From Moniliophthora roreri (lineage: Eukaryota > Basidiomycota > Agaricomycetes > Agaricales > Marasmiaceae): a DNA stretch of 64,000 bases. The translations under genes were made by a program, and so were the position numbers. The notes below the pieces were generated by a model that ran no database searches, had not been told where the DNA came from, and was given only the letters and a program-made list of their open reading frames with translations. Location of the stretch: contig LATX02000154.1 in the NCBI GenBank assembly GCA_001466705.2, positions 868,001 to 932,000 on the forward strand, in the 5' to 3' direction. This document shows, in pieces, positions 1 to 11,437 of this stretch (the stretch's first letter is position 1; every line of letters begins with the position of its first letter).

Positions 1-1282
1 GCGATTGTGTGTAGGATTGTGGATGGTCTCCAATCATAATAGCAAGGAGTGAAGTCTTTCCAGAGCCATTCTCTCCCTGTAGATGCCATCTCTCGCCTTG
101 TCGAATTTGCCAGTTGATGTCTTTGAGCACCTGTGATGTACACTATATGACTAGGTGTTGTAAAGTACATGGTGTGTGAACGTACCTTTCTACCAGAGTA
201 TTCGAGTCGGACGTTCTTCATATCAACAATGACCTCACCAGTCTTCTTCTCCGTAACCTTCGTGGAGAGTGGCTCGAACCCTGTCCCGAAGAGTTTGTAC
301 TTGCTGTCGGCTAACTTCCCCTGTAAGTACTCGTCTCGAGTTCCACTTATAACACGACGGCCTCCAACCAGCGCAACGTTCGTTATCCATGTAGGAATGT
401 CGTCGTGAGTCCGAAGACCGAGGAGAATTCGAGGGCTCGCACTGGCGTGAAGTTCATGGAGGAGAGAAAGAAGCTTGGGACGTGTCTGGATGTCTAATCC
501 GGCTATCGAGCATGTCCCTTCATTAGCAAGGATGCATAGCTGTAGATTGTGAAGGGACCTACTTAGTGGTTCATCCAAAATCAACAACTCCACCTTTGGT
601 TTTCTGAGCACGGCTCTCAAGATCCTCGCACGCCTCGTCTGACCATTACTCAGAGCTATAATGGGCAAGTCCATGAACGGCGAAAGACCCATACTTTCTG
701 CGAGATCGTGAAGTAGCCGTTTGTCTTCTTCCGACATTCTGTGCTCCTCCGGAGTAGTGTCTTTTGAAAATGGGTCATTGGCAATTCCTAGGCTGGTATA
801 AAGACTCTGCCTGAGAGTAATCTTGTCTTCTTCATGCACTGCTCCATAACGCGCCGAATAGTCATAGAAATCTGTATTTGTACTTGACCGAGGTCGATGG
901 GTGAATGACACGGTAGTGATTGCGGAAGTCGGGTCTTGTGTTTTGAGAAACGGAAAGAGTGCGCCAGGTGGGTATGGCGATATCCGAAAATGGCCTAGGA
1001 GAGTCTGAGAAGAGTCTGTTCAGGCTTCGTTCAGAAATCCGATTACTATGATTGACGACGACGAACTTGAAACAGGAGATTTTTCTCTCCAGAACCAGTG
1101 CCAACGATTGCCCAGCTTTCCTTATCCCTAACCGTCCATTCTACGTCGGTGAAAATGGGTCGATCTCTGGTTGCGCCAAAGGAATAGATATCCGCCTTTG
1201 GAATGCTGATAATTGTCGAGGAAGAGGACGCTCGAGACAGTGCCGGTGACTTGACCAAGCTAAACTGCCTGGTTTTGAGCAT
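1..1282 (-). CDS. ABC-type ATPase with two nucleotide-binding domains, YDR061W-like (3' end beyond the window)
   Basis: Exons in coding order: 1067-1282, 186-1004, then 130 to beyond base 1; introns of 62 and 55 bp, both phase 0. ATG at 1282 opens a short, Ser/Arg-rich, possibly mitochondrial N-terminus. The first NBD has a degenerate P-loop (GTGSGEKN), signature LSNGQTRR and Walker B LLILDEPL. The second NBD starts in the last exon with a perfect P-loop, GENGSGKTSLL. No membrane segments are seen, so this is a soluble tandem-NBD protein like yeast YDR061W, of unknown role. The family assignment comes from motif order and the spacing of the two NBDs. It is divergent from the decayed gene that begins about 110 bp away. 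The Walker B and signature of the second domain lie outside the window. Confidence 0.85.
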
Positions 1283-1392
1283 GGCTTAGTGATGGTGCAG
1301 TGGGAAAGTTGCAATTTCTGACTCGATCCTTTCATTCAAACCACCACCAATATTTACTGTCACTCCGATTTGAACAATGCTGCGTCCGATTG

Positions 1393-2512
1393 GACGCGAC
1401 TGATTTGGTGCGTTTCACAGCTGTTACTATTGTAGGCGCGACTGTCGCGAATATCGCAACTTTCCGCCTGGTTCTCCGAATTTACGGAGGAGGATGCTAT
1501 GGGATGATGCGTGGGCATTCTTCTCCATGGATGCGATTGTGATCTTCTTGACGGGCACGCTCAAAACCCGGTTAGTGTTGAGCGCTTTTCATTTTGACCT
1601 TTACTCAAGCTCATGTTCTGTTCGCGGGTGCTCATTCCCAATCCCCACAACGTCAAGACCGCAGTATACTACATGATCGATGAGGGATTCCATGGTGTGA
1701 TCTGGAGTGCCCGAGTCTCGATCCTACTTATGGACATCCGTCTGACCTTCGGTCGCTTTCGTATATTACTGAAATTTATGGTCACTGTGGTGTTCATCAT
1801 AACTTGGTCTATCCTCTCCTCTCAGGTATTGTCTCAAGACCATACTCAATGCGTCCTACTGCATACAGGTCTCCTTTGAACTCATTGGAGCGGATAATTT
1901 GCGCCCCAGGGCTGTTTTTCTGCGGATTGGGCCTGTGAGGGCGAGCCAAGTTGGAAGGATAAGTCTACACCTCAATGCGCCCTAGGGAAAAGGTAGAGTC
2001 TCAAAATCCGCCTCATAACCATCTTTTCCTCCACTATCTTCACCACAATCTTTAGTTTTGCCCATGCATACGCTTTCCTTCGTCATTCGGATTTGATGGA
2101 GTTTATGCTGGCAGCAGTTATCGAGGCAAGTTGCTTGTTAGCTACCACCTGTCAGACGTGCTCACCCACTACTGGCCTAACAGTTGGTCATCAACCTGAC
2201 TGTTATTGCCGGTTGGGTCTTCAAGATCAAAGGCGATCAAGAGTTGATCAAGAGTCGAGACCATTTAACCATACGAATACTTTCTTAAAAGGCAGTTCAG
2301 TGCTGGTCACAACAAAAGCCGTTACGAGACTACCACAGTTGAGCTCGCTACCCTTAGGCCTGCGCGTATCCCGCATTCAGGTCAATGTGGATACTATACG
2401 CGCTTACGATGGCAGCAAGCCACTTGTCCGGGGACTTGAAGAACCCAAGGCAAGCCGGCGACAGAAAAGCCTGAGGTTGGCAATGAGAAGGGAGCCGTTG
2501 CCAAGGTTTTGA
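1393..2512 (+). pseudogene. Decayed fungal 7-TM (rhodopsin-like) integral membrane protein gene
   Basis: Family landmarks appear in order but in different frames. A first hydrophobic helix ending FRLVLRIY (about 1400-1480) is followed after a one-base shift by LWDDAWAFFSMD (about 1497-1535). Then come YYMIDEGFHGVIWSARVSILL (in part, 1660-1735), a WVCEGEPSW-like stretch in another frame (about 1925-1955), and a tail with VNVDTIRAYD (about 2380-2412). The expected start codon is replaced by TTG (about 1393) and stops interrupt the later helices. The WDDAWAF...IWSARxSIL pattern is typical of a large Agaricomycete family of 7-TM proteins of unknown function. I cannot exclude that one or two of the shifts are sequencing errors, but the number of lesions favours a relic. 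Confidence 0.55.
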
Positions 2513-2749
2513 GGTATTTCGGGTAGAATTAGAGAACGCTGGACATTTGCATCCTCTGTACTTTCTGCTGATCTTGTGAAGCTTGCTTGTGACATAGAGT
2601 ACAAACTTGTTTAGATTGCTATATTAAATCTCCAATAAGCTTAACATGCGTAATAGTCAGATACTACAGATTAGGAATTAACGAAACCAAGGAGCAGCCT
2701 AGTACAGAGTTCCATGAAGTGAACGTAGGGAATCCACTGGGTCGCCGCT

Positions 2750-4291
2750 TCAGGAACAGGAAACGCTGTAGAGTTTACCTTTTCCGTGCTCGCCAAAGCG
2801 AACGATGGAGCGGACCCGTTTGCCATCTATGTCAAATACCTCATCCTCTTGTCCATCTTCTTCCAAGCCGTCCTCGGAGATATAGTATGTGTTGGTATCG
2901 GTATAGGTTGAGGCGTATTTGCCTCCCAATACAAGAGCTGTAAGACGACGTTTATATACCTGCAAATGTTTAGTCAGGTAACCTAAAGATTGACAGCTTT
3001 AGCATTACTTACACATCCTGTATCTAATCCAATTGTCCAGCGCTTTACATCCAGGCCGCGTGCAGCAGCGTGCCCATAAATCACAGTGGCAGGACGGCAT
3101 GGAAGTTCAACCTTCCTCGACTTGCCATCGGCGTGCAACTCGTTATCGAAACCGGTGCATAAGCTCATATCTTCGTTATATAGTTTCGCCCAAGGTGTTC
3201 CGCCCTTTTTTCTACCATAAAATTTTAGAAGCGGCTTCTACCGAATAAGCACGACAAATACCTTATGACCTTGTGTTGCTTCGTCACACTTCGCATATTA
3301 AGAGTCACCCATGGGTCGAGGTTCTGGGGAACTTTGCTGAGAATAGCAAGTTCTTGGAGACGTCGAAGAATGGGGTTCCTAGATGAAGGCTGACGTGGAA
3401 TTTTCGGTACGGTAGCGAGAGGCTGCCGTTTATCCCAAGGATCTCGTTCGGGATCGGAAGCGAGAAGGCCGGCGTGAACGATGAATGTGTGAGCAGACGG
3501 AACATGGAGCCTCAACGGCCTCGACACCAAATACTGGAACTGTGCGTCCGTCATTGCTGCAGCGATCTCGTAGTGGTCACTAAAAAGCTTCCAGCCATGG
3601 GGTATCCTCTTCCACCACTTCTTATTCGTCCGGTCTTTTTTCATCTCCTTTGCTACCCATTCGTCGACATCATCTTCACCTTCTTTCTGAGCTGCAATCC
3701 ATTTCTCTCTCAGGCTACCGAGCCAGCGAGTTCCTCCTGAGATGGAATGCACCCAGTTGAGCCAAACACGCCATTCAATTACTTTCTGGTCATGATTTCC
3801 TCGGACTGCGGTAATGTTGTTGGAAGCCATAAAATCCAAAACGGCCATGGAGCCAGCATGAGAACCCTTGGCAATAATGTCGCCAACATTTACCAAGACA
3901 TCGGTTGATGGATCGTAGGATAATCTTCGTAACAACGCTCTGAAAAAAAGACGTCAGAAACAGTATAATCATCGAAAAGCAGGGACATGCGCACTGTAAG
4001 CGAGTGTCCATTCCATGGACGTCTCCGACCAAAATAACCCTTCGTTGCTCGTCTTCAATCGGAAATTGCTCCTCGGATAACGTCTCCAGTTCCACATATT
4101 TGCTGAAATCAGGAAATCCTTCTGGCGAATCATGTCAGCTTTTGTGTAGCGAGAGAGAGCGAAGTCCCGTTACCTCGATTACTGGTGAAAGTTACGACCT
4201 CCGAAACTGAGTGTCTAAGTCCCGAAATCAAAAAGAAAAAAAGAAAGATAGTGAGCACCGTATAGGACGCTACCGAACGAATGGTTAACAT
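2750..4291 (-). CDS. PPN2: Metallophosphatase, vacuolar endopolyphosphatase Ppn2-like
   Basis: Exons: 4174-4291, 3995-4121, 3262-3939, 3013-3211, 2750-2959; introns of 52, 55, 50 and 53 bp; 443 aa. The N-terminus (residues about 1-28) is a hydrophobic anchor after MLTIRS, fitting a type II protein sorted to the vacuole. Calcineurin-like metal motifs are all present: GDVHGMD (near residue 71), GDIIAKGSHA, GNHD, VHAG and GHAA. Yeast Ppn2 (YNL217W), with this motif set and an N-terminal anchor, is a PPP-superfamily enzyme that cuts long polyphosphate chains. The fit to Ppn2 rather than to protein phosphatases rests on the HGMDTRL and GHAAARGLD segments and the anchor. It lies head-to-tail downstream of the AIG2-like gene, 137 bp away. 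Confidence 0.85.
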
Positions 4292-4428
4292 GACAGAAGG
4301 GATGCTTTCGTTCCGAGCACCCTTTGGTACATCGAGGTTAAATGGACAGGGAATGACCTCACGTGTTTGTGACGCAGCCGATTAGGACACAGGGCTTGAT
4401 TCGGAATCGGACACTGAGGGGCAGTACT

Positions 4429-5218
4429 CTACAAATCTACTACAGCTCTAGTACCCTGCAGCGCTATAAGTTCTTGCCTCAGCTTATCTACTTCTACAAT
4501 GTCCTCCCGAGCTCGTGAATCTGGACTGTACCACTTGTACGCATTTTGTGACACAAACTCCGCAAATGACCAAAGTTCTGCCTCAAGATCGTCTGGAGCA
4601 ACATAGAGGTAGGTCTCTGCGTCCACGGCGAGTGGAAGGTGTTCGGGTATCGGAGGAGGATGTACAGGTACCAGGGACCCGTCGCCCTTTGTGGAATATT
4701 TCTCCATGTCTTCGAGCGGTTCAAGCGGGTATGCTTTGACCTTCTGTCGCTGATACTCCTGATGAGACATCTCATTAGCCTTCTAAACTTGTCTATGGAT
4801 GTAAATACTCACGGAACCCTCAAACACATCTAGGAAAAGAATGTCCCGTTCTGTCAAGCCAACCACGAGCGAGCCCCGAACACACCGGTCGTCCTGATTA
4901 ATATCTTGCTTCAAGAGCTTCTCTCGCGCAGTGGGATAGGGTATAATCCCGGGATATTCTGCAAACTGGACATATCGCTGGCTTGAGAGTCTGATCTATT
5001 GCTCTACAAATTCAAGACTTTACTTTGACTTTATGACGAGTGTAGTCCTAAGGAATGATCCTCAATCGATGTGGTTGGTGTACATGCAAGCTATATGCAA
5101 GACTTACCAGTAACACTGCAGGTGCAATCTGTAAATGCTTTCCTTCAACTCCGATAACACGTCGAAGAACTTTTGGGTGCATTAAAGTTCCATAAAAGAA
5201 AGCCGAATATGTGGCCAT
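4429..5218 (-). CDS. AIG2-like gamma-glutamylcyclotransferase family protein
   Basis: Exons: 5108-5218, 5024-5047 (a 24-nt exon), 4813-4977, 4429-4758; introns of 60, 46 and 54 bp; 209 aa. The N-terminus carries the family hallmark FFYGTLMHP (residues 7-15), followed by YPGIIPYP, RGSLVVGL and LDVFEGSEYQR. These match the AIG2-like/gamma-glutamylcyclotransferase fold, whose members open gamma-glutamyl dipeptides to 5-oxoproline in glutathione turnover. The substrate of this member cannot be told from sequence. The start at 5218 is the first ATG before the YGTL motif and leaves a 207-bp shared promoter with the divergent ligase gene. Confidence 0.85.
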
Positions 5219-5425
5219 TGCGAGAAACCGAATTCTGGTAGTACTACCGGTACGAGTGTAACATTATCGACTGTAACATTATCGACTGTTATAGGTGTGA
5301 TTCTCGGCCGGTCACCGGGCAGATTGCCGGCTTCTTAACAGCCGGCTTCAAGTTGGTTTATTGCCGGAGCTCTTTAAGAACGGACATGATGGACACTCCT
5401 CTTCAAGTCTTCCCCCTGACCGCCC
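5219..5425. promoter_or_regulatory. Divergent promoter with a 15-bp direct repeat
   Basis: This 207-bp region separates the ATGs of two divergent genes. TGTAACATTATCGAC occurs twice back to back (5257-5271 and 5272-5286), and GCCGGCTTC occurs twice about 20 bp apart near 5322-5350. Either could be a binding site for a shared regulator; that is inference only. Confidence 0.45.
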
Positions 5426-7630
5426 ATGTATCTCAAGTCCCCATATCCTGATCCCCCTCCCGTAGCTGACCTTAACGCTCATTATGCCTTTTTTCATCGA
5501 CCTGAACAAGCGCAATGGTCGGACTTTACCTTCCAAATAGACGCTGCAACAGACAAGAAAAGAACATACAAGGAATTTGTTGGGAGAGTCAAGGCGGGCG
5601 CTACCGCTCTCAGCACTCCTGTTGCTGACGGTGGACTTGGTTTGAGTTCAGAGGGGGAGATGGTTGGAATCATGAGCGAAAACTCTGTGGTACGAGTGTG
5701 TATAAATATTTCCGAGTTCACATCCACACCTTGTATCTATCTGGACAGGACTATTCGGTTGTGGTTCACTCTCTGATTGCAATCGCGACCCCATTTGCAT
5801 TGATATCGGCCTACTCCACACGACTCGAGCTGCTGCATGCTTTTAGCCTCGCAAAGCTAACGCGACTCTTTGTTCAGCCTAAATATCTACAGGCTGCCCT
5901 CTCGGCGGCAAAGGAAGTCAAGTTACCCTTGAAAAATATTTATGTCATGAATGGAAATCTAAAAGGATATCGGAGTTTTGGAAATATGATCGAAAGGGTG
6001 GAGAAGGCTAACATTCCTTTAATGCCTCCTCGTCCCGCCACGAAGGATACCCTTGCATACCTCGTCTTCTCTAGTGGTACCAGTGGACTGCCGAAAGGTT
6101 GGCCACGTCTCTTTCAACTTAACTCGATACTCACAGAGCCGCACAGCTGTAATGATCACACACGGCAACCTTCTCTATTCATTATATCAAACAGGAGTCG
6201 TGACGCGAACGACCATGGAAGTGTACACGGTAAGGGATGTTATATTGACCCAGAGTATGTACTGACTCAAGCGGTCCAGCCACCGACGCCCAAAACCCCA
6301 GAGGGTATACCCATCGCCTTGGGTTTTCTTCCTATGCATCACAGCTATGGCCTGCATGCATATTGTTTTAGGTCGCTCCTTAGCCCGACGACCATAGTCA
6401 TCCTTGCTAAATGGAACATCGATGTCGCACTCAAAGTGATACCCAAGTGCGTCAAAAGTTACTCATCTACCCCCTGGTCCAGTCTGATTATATTATCCCC
6501 GCGCAGATACCGCGTTTCCACACTCAATTTAATTCCATCTGTGATTCACCAGCTTGTTAACCACCCTAAGTTGAAATCTGCAGACCTCAGCTCCGTGAGC
6601 AACACGTTCAGCGGCGCCGCGTATCTCCCTCCAGAACTGGCTGCTAAATTTATCTCATACACCGGCAAAGAAGCGACGCTAACAGAGGGTGCGTTTTGTT
6701 TCTACTATGTCGTTGCCCGTAATGCTTATACAGGATGCTACAGGCTATGGGTTGTCGGAATGCGTAAGTGTTCGACGCTTTCGAATGTTGATTGACTGGT
6801 AGTAATCTGCACGTGCAGACAATCGCAGCATTGACACAGCCATTCCCCGGAATCTTCGGTGGAAAGGCTAAGCGTGTCATCGGTTCTGCAGGTGTTCCAC
6901 TTCCCGGAATGGAGGCACGCATATTGAGAGACGATGGTTCTAACGCAGAAGTGAACGAGGCCGGTGACTTATGGCTGAAGGGCGGGAATGTCTCGCCAGG
7001 GTACTATAATAACGATGCGGCCACCAAAGAGGCATTTGATGATGGCTGGTTAAAGACGGGAGATAAGTTCAGAGTGGATCAAGATGGATATTTCTTGTGC
7101 GCCACTATCTTTTCGCAACTTTTCAATCTGATATATCACTTTTTAGCTTCGCAGATAGAACTAAGGTATTGTGCGCGCGATACTTTGTTACGATGTTTTT
7201 GATTCCTCTCTAGGATACCCTAAAGGTTTCTGGAACACAAGTGTCACCTGTGGAAATTGAAGATGTCTTGTTAGCACAGCCGGACAAGCTCATTACTGAT
7301 ATCACAGTAGCAGGAGTCCAGGGTCATGGACGTACATCAGACGAAAAGGTCCCTAGAGCATGGATTGTTTTGAGTGAGGAGGGAAAGAAGAGAGGTGCGC
7401 CGGCGGTTATAAAGGTACTGGAGGAGTGGCAACAAGAGAATTTGAGCAAATTCAAGTGGTTAAGAGGAGGCATCGAGGTTGTGAAAGAGGTCTATAGTCT
7501 CTGGATCTCTCTGTATGATCGCTAAATTATTCCTTTCTAGATCCCGAAGTCGCCGACTGGAAAGGTATTGCGCCGAGTGTTGGTGGAACGATACGAGCAG
7601 CGTACAAGGAAATTGAGGGGGAAGTTATGA
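5426..7630 (+). CDS. Acyl-CoA synthetase / 4-coumarate-CoA ligase-like AMP-forming enzyme
   Basis: Ten exons: 5426-5689, 5749-6097, 6147-6229, 6280-6446, 6507-6688, 6744-6763 (20 nt), 6819-7096, 7147-7165 (19 nt), 7214-7489, 7541-7630; 575 aa, all junctions in frame. ANL-superfamily motifs are complete: the AMP-binding loop SSGTSGLPKA (about residues 195-204), YGLSEC (about 350), GDLWLKG (about 403), DGWLKTGD, the hinge around FFADRTKDTLKVSG, and the C-terminal catalytic lysine in PKSPTGKVLRR. These enzymes adenylate a carboxylic acid and pass it to CoA. Fungal members of this shape act on aromatic or medium/long-chain acids, so the exact substrate is open. The C-terminus ends GKL, which is not a standard peroxisomal signal. 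Confidence 0.9.
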
Positions 7631-7907
7631 TCCCTTCACTACGAAATTATGTCCCCTGTATTCGCTACCATTTATCTTTAAACGCGTGAAACCTTAAGAT
7701 GTAAAGGTCGACAGAGAGCAATGCTTCCATGCTTTTCCCACAATTAAAAGAAATAAAACACGCGTATATTGTTTGGGTATAAATTAACATCACTCAATCC
7801 CCTCCAAGATTATGAATATTTAGATGTACCAAAAATTGAACGTTCCATCGGCCGAGCCGCTATGGCATCACAGCGGTCGTCTCGAAACTCGTGCAGATTA
7901 TTCCTCT

Positions 7908-8824
7908 TTAGAGGCCCAGGCGAGCACCCTGAGCAGAGAAGAAGGCCGAGTCTACGGAGGCAGGGGAGGTGTTGTCGTTCCAGTTGCTGCCACCGACAAC
8001 TACAGTATTGCGTCCGACGTCCAAACCAGTGAATCCTGCAATAAGGTGTTAGTATATCCTATTGACTGAATCAGGGCAGATCGTGGACAAACCGAGATCA
8101 TGGGTAGTGAGGCTTCCGTCAGCTGCAAAGAGCTCTCCAAAGTTGCCAACGACGTTTTCGTCAAAGCCAACGCGGTGTCCAGACAGACGTCTCAAATCGT
8201 TGTGGAACAATCCCAGCGAGGCATGGAATTGAGAGAAGACTGGAATGCTTTCAGACACTTGTACAGTTTCTGTGGCGATTTTTGGTACTTACCGACAGTC
8301 TGCACTTCAACTTCGCAGATGGTTTCTGCAATACGGTAGGTGAGTAATTGTTACCTGTTCATCATACTAAAGGACACATACCGGTGATGATGCTAAATGG
8401 ATTTATGGGTCAATTTGGGCCGATAGTAGATAGTACGAAAACATACCGTTTCGCCATCTCCTGAAGCACAACGAGACGTTGCTGTATGATTTCGATGGCT
8501 TGTGTGCGGCACACAAGCTGATTCTCTTTCACAACAACCTGATCAAAACGAGCGTGGGTGAAATCCTCAACACCGTAAAAGTTGTCAAAGTTATTGAGGG
8601 AGGAGAATCCACCCCAGTTGTTGAAGGAGACGTGACTGCTTCGGGCAGCTAGATAAATCCTCGATTAGACGATGTATGTAGAGATCGACTAATGTCGTAC
8701 CCAAACCTCTGGCCTCAGGCTTGACAGCTACGGGGGAAGCGCTAACAGCACCGATGGCCAAAGCAGCGATGCAGGCGAGCTTAGCAGTATAGGTAGTAAA
8801 CATCATGATGTCGAACTGTATCAT
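7908..8824 (-). CDS. Small secreted protein, copy A of an inverted paralogous pair
   Basis: Exons: 8701-8824, 8447-8648, 8382-8392 (11 nt), 8293-8325, 8093-8239, 7908-8035; 214 aa. A signal peptide is clear: about 29 residues with core LACIAALAIGAVSASP. The mature part has SFNNWGGFSSLNNFDNFYG, a central helical stretch (QAIEIIQQRLVVLQEMAKR), FHASLG, LSGHRVGFDENVVGNFG and a C-terminus ending QGARLGL. I do not recognise the family; it looks basidiomycete-specific. All six exons have exactly the same lengths as copy B at 38,085-39,000, and introns, 5' flank and 3' flank are also alike, so the two arose by a recent duplication or are kept alike by gene conversion. Confidence 0.85.
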
Positions 8825-9190
8825 GGTCAGTGTTTGAGGCTCAAGGGAGAAAGGAACTTGTAATTCGGACCTGAGTAGTTTGAAACTTGAAAATGTGAAA
8901 CGAAAGAACGAAAGGCCGAAGGGACTAAAGGAGAGTGGAAGGCAACCTGGCCGACACAAGAAAGTAGAGGAGCTGAGTGATGGAGAAACAGAGCGAATTA
9001 GATGAGCTTTTATACCTTCAAGCACCTTCGTAAAGCTGGCCCTTTGGCAGTCCAATCGCGTTCGCGCCAAGCCCATGCCCACTGGGTTGGGCCGCTTTGA
9101 CACTGACAAACGGTGGGCGCACTTGACTACCAGCCATGCATAGACGTCGAAATCCCATGTTTACTGTCCCAGTCTGTCCGGGTTTTCACT
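8825..9190 (-). promoter_or_regulatory. Promoter and 5' leader of copy A, conserved with copy B
   Basis: A TATA box (TATAAA, 9009-9014) sits about 190 bp upstream of the ATG. The flank aligns by eye with 37,725-38,084 on the plus strand over about 350 bp. Shared blocks include the TATAAAAGCTC core, CACTCA-CTCCTCTAC, a GGCCAGGTTGCCTTC block, a block around GGGCTTGGCG, and GGTAGTCAAGTGCGC farther out. The long pyrimidine-rich leader before the ATG is typical of strongly expressed fungal genes. Confidence 0.6.
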
Positions 9191-9441
9191 TTGACACAGC
9201 ACTGCAAAAGTATTAGATATTGCCGCTCAGAAAGTTGCATGCGCATGCACCTTTGTTTTTGGAAAAATGGATCATTTTCTGCCACTCTTCCAGGCAATGC
9301 TCATCACTGTCATAGCGGACTTGAAAGCTGAAAATGACAACGGGCGGCAATATCGCATCAATGGGCGTGAATCACCTGAGTCTTATCTTATCAGCATGAT
9401 GGCAATCGAGTCAGCCCGAAAAATTTTCTACTTCATCCACC

Positions 9442-11242
9442 ATGTCCGAGTCCTGTGGAAGCCCCTCTGTCCAAACCGATGCACTGATGGATCGTGCGTT
9501 TGTCACTTCGTTAGTTTCTTACAGTTTCTGATCGACTTTCAAGGCCGTCCCAAGTTTGACAAGTCTAAAATGTGCGTTCGGTGTAAGGTCAACACAGGCA
9601 ACATCGTTATACGCCATGCTGTATACTGCAAGTGCGATCACCTAAATAATCACTGAATAATGTATCTGACTTTTTATCAGAGAATGTTTCCCTACAATGT
9701 TGGCCACCAAAGTCAAACGCTCGCTTGACCCGCATATCAACGAAACTCCAGATGTGCCGCGACGAAAGGCATTGAAAGCCTCAGGAAACCTACTTGTCGG
9801 CTTTTCTGGTGGATTAGGCTCCACTGTCGTCTTGGATCTCATCTCTAGGATATACTTCCCTAACTCGGAGAAAAAAAAGGTCGATGAGAATCAGAGAGGT
9901 GGCAAATCACATCCCCGGAACAAGCTAGTTTGGTCAAAGGCGGCTGCATGTTACGTGGAAGTTTGCTCTGCATTTCCTTCGGTAAGCTGGAATTGGTCGT
10001 CGGTTTTGCCGGTCTCGAACGTGATTATTTTAGATGAAAGATCGGACGGAGGAAGTTCGGCAGGTAGTAGAGACATACGACTTATTTGAATTCATTCCAA
10101 TTCGTTTGGAGAATGCTTTTGACAAGCAGTGGTGGGAAGCTGTCAACAGTGGAACTGTAGAAGATCTTGGTGTTGACTTCATGAATGAAGGTGTGTTGAG
10201 CCCGTCTCATTAGCTTCTACAATCAACTCAACCCTGCAGCTCTCTTTCTCTCTAAATTCGATGAGACGATGGATCCTGTTCAACGCTTACGTTCATATAT
10301 ATCTACGCTCCCTACTCAGACCGCAATTCACAGCGCTGTGCAAACCCTCGTTCGGCTCTTGTTGCTCCATACCGCCCAGACGACAGCATCATCCCATCTT
10401 ATTCTCGGGACCAATTTGACCTCCCTTTCAATATCACTCATATCATCAATATCTCAGGGAGGCGGCTTTTCCGTGAGAGAAGAATCCTACGAGGAGTGGT
10501 CTTCTGCAGAACCTGGAAGCGGAGCACCCTGGGTAGTTCGTATCAATAAGCCGTTGCAGGATATTGGGTTGAAAGAATGTGCTGTCTGGGCGTGGTGGAA
10601 TGACCTGAAAGTTGTTGGTAGAGACAAATTTCCTGGGGGAAAGCAAGGTATTGGGGCTTTGACGAGAGGTATGGCCTGCCGTGCACTGCGATCCAAACCT
10701 CTCAAACATCTTTCAGATTTTATCGTAGGGTTGGAAAAGGATTATCCGTCGACTGTTTCCGCCATTGCTCGCACCTGCTCTAAATTGGCTCCAAAATTCG
10801 CCGCGGACGGGACTTGTGCCCTTTGCGAGAGGTTTGTGTTGTAACTTGGACTACTCATTTCTTACTGAAACCATTTTACAGACCACTGCAGCGTGGTGTG
10901 CAAGAATGGAAAGATCGAATATCTATCAGATTGACTTCTGATGTCCCTCCTGAGTCACCAACGCCAGTTATGCGTTCGTTGACACCTCATCTCTGCTACT
11001 CGTGCCATACCACACTGACAAGCCGGTCCAGTCGAAGTGTTGCTGTATCCTCCGTCAGCCCATCTCCTCTACCTCTCTGGGTCCAATCTCAGCTGAACCG
11101 GCGCCAAAGCGGTGCCGTAGATTTGGGAAACGAGTCCAGTGTTAACGCAGAGGTTGTTCGTAAAGATTCAGAAGTGTGGGAGCGGCGGAAGGTTGCGCCC
11201 GACGAGATGAGAACAGCTATCTCGGATTTTCTTCTCGAATGA
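9442..11242 (+). CDS. NCS2: Cytoplasmic tRNA 2-thiolation protein 2 (Ncs2/Ctu2)
   Basis: Exons: 9442-9493, 9544-9631, 9681-9981, 10034-10190, 10240-10831, 10882-11242; 516 aa. The N-terminal zinc pairs CVRC and CKEC are split between exons 2 and 3. The PP-loop-like motif GFSGGLGSTVVLDL follows near residue 75. C-terminal CALC and CYSC pairs form the second metal site. Ncs2 works with Ncs6 in the cytosol to put the 2-thio group on wobble uridine 34 of tRNAs for Lys, Gln and Glu, using sulfur from Urm1. The first intron uses an AAG acceptor at 9543, chosen because it keeps frame into RPKFDKSKMC. Length and motif order match the family. Confidence 0.9.
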
Positions 11243-11437
11243 TCTCTAGAAACACTAGTCGGTACATCAGTCACAGGAATTTGGTGTATGTATTCGTAGA
11301 TAGCACATTAATGCGTCGGTAGTAGAGTATGCCGGGGGACCTGGCCCAGATCTTTGGTTTACCTCATACCGCGCGTGAAGTTGATAAACGGCGCTTGCTC
11401 TTTGACGCGATAGTCCTCGGCGCTGCCAGCAGGTAGA

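Noticed and set aside
2404..2604. Short minus-strand ORF beside the 7-TM relic
   Set aside because: Antisense to the C-terminal tail of the relic, with no features of its own.
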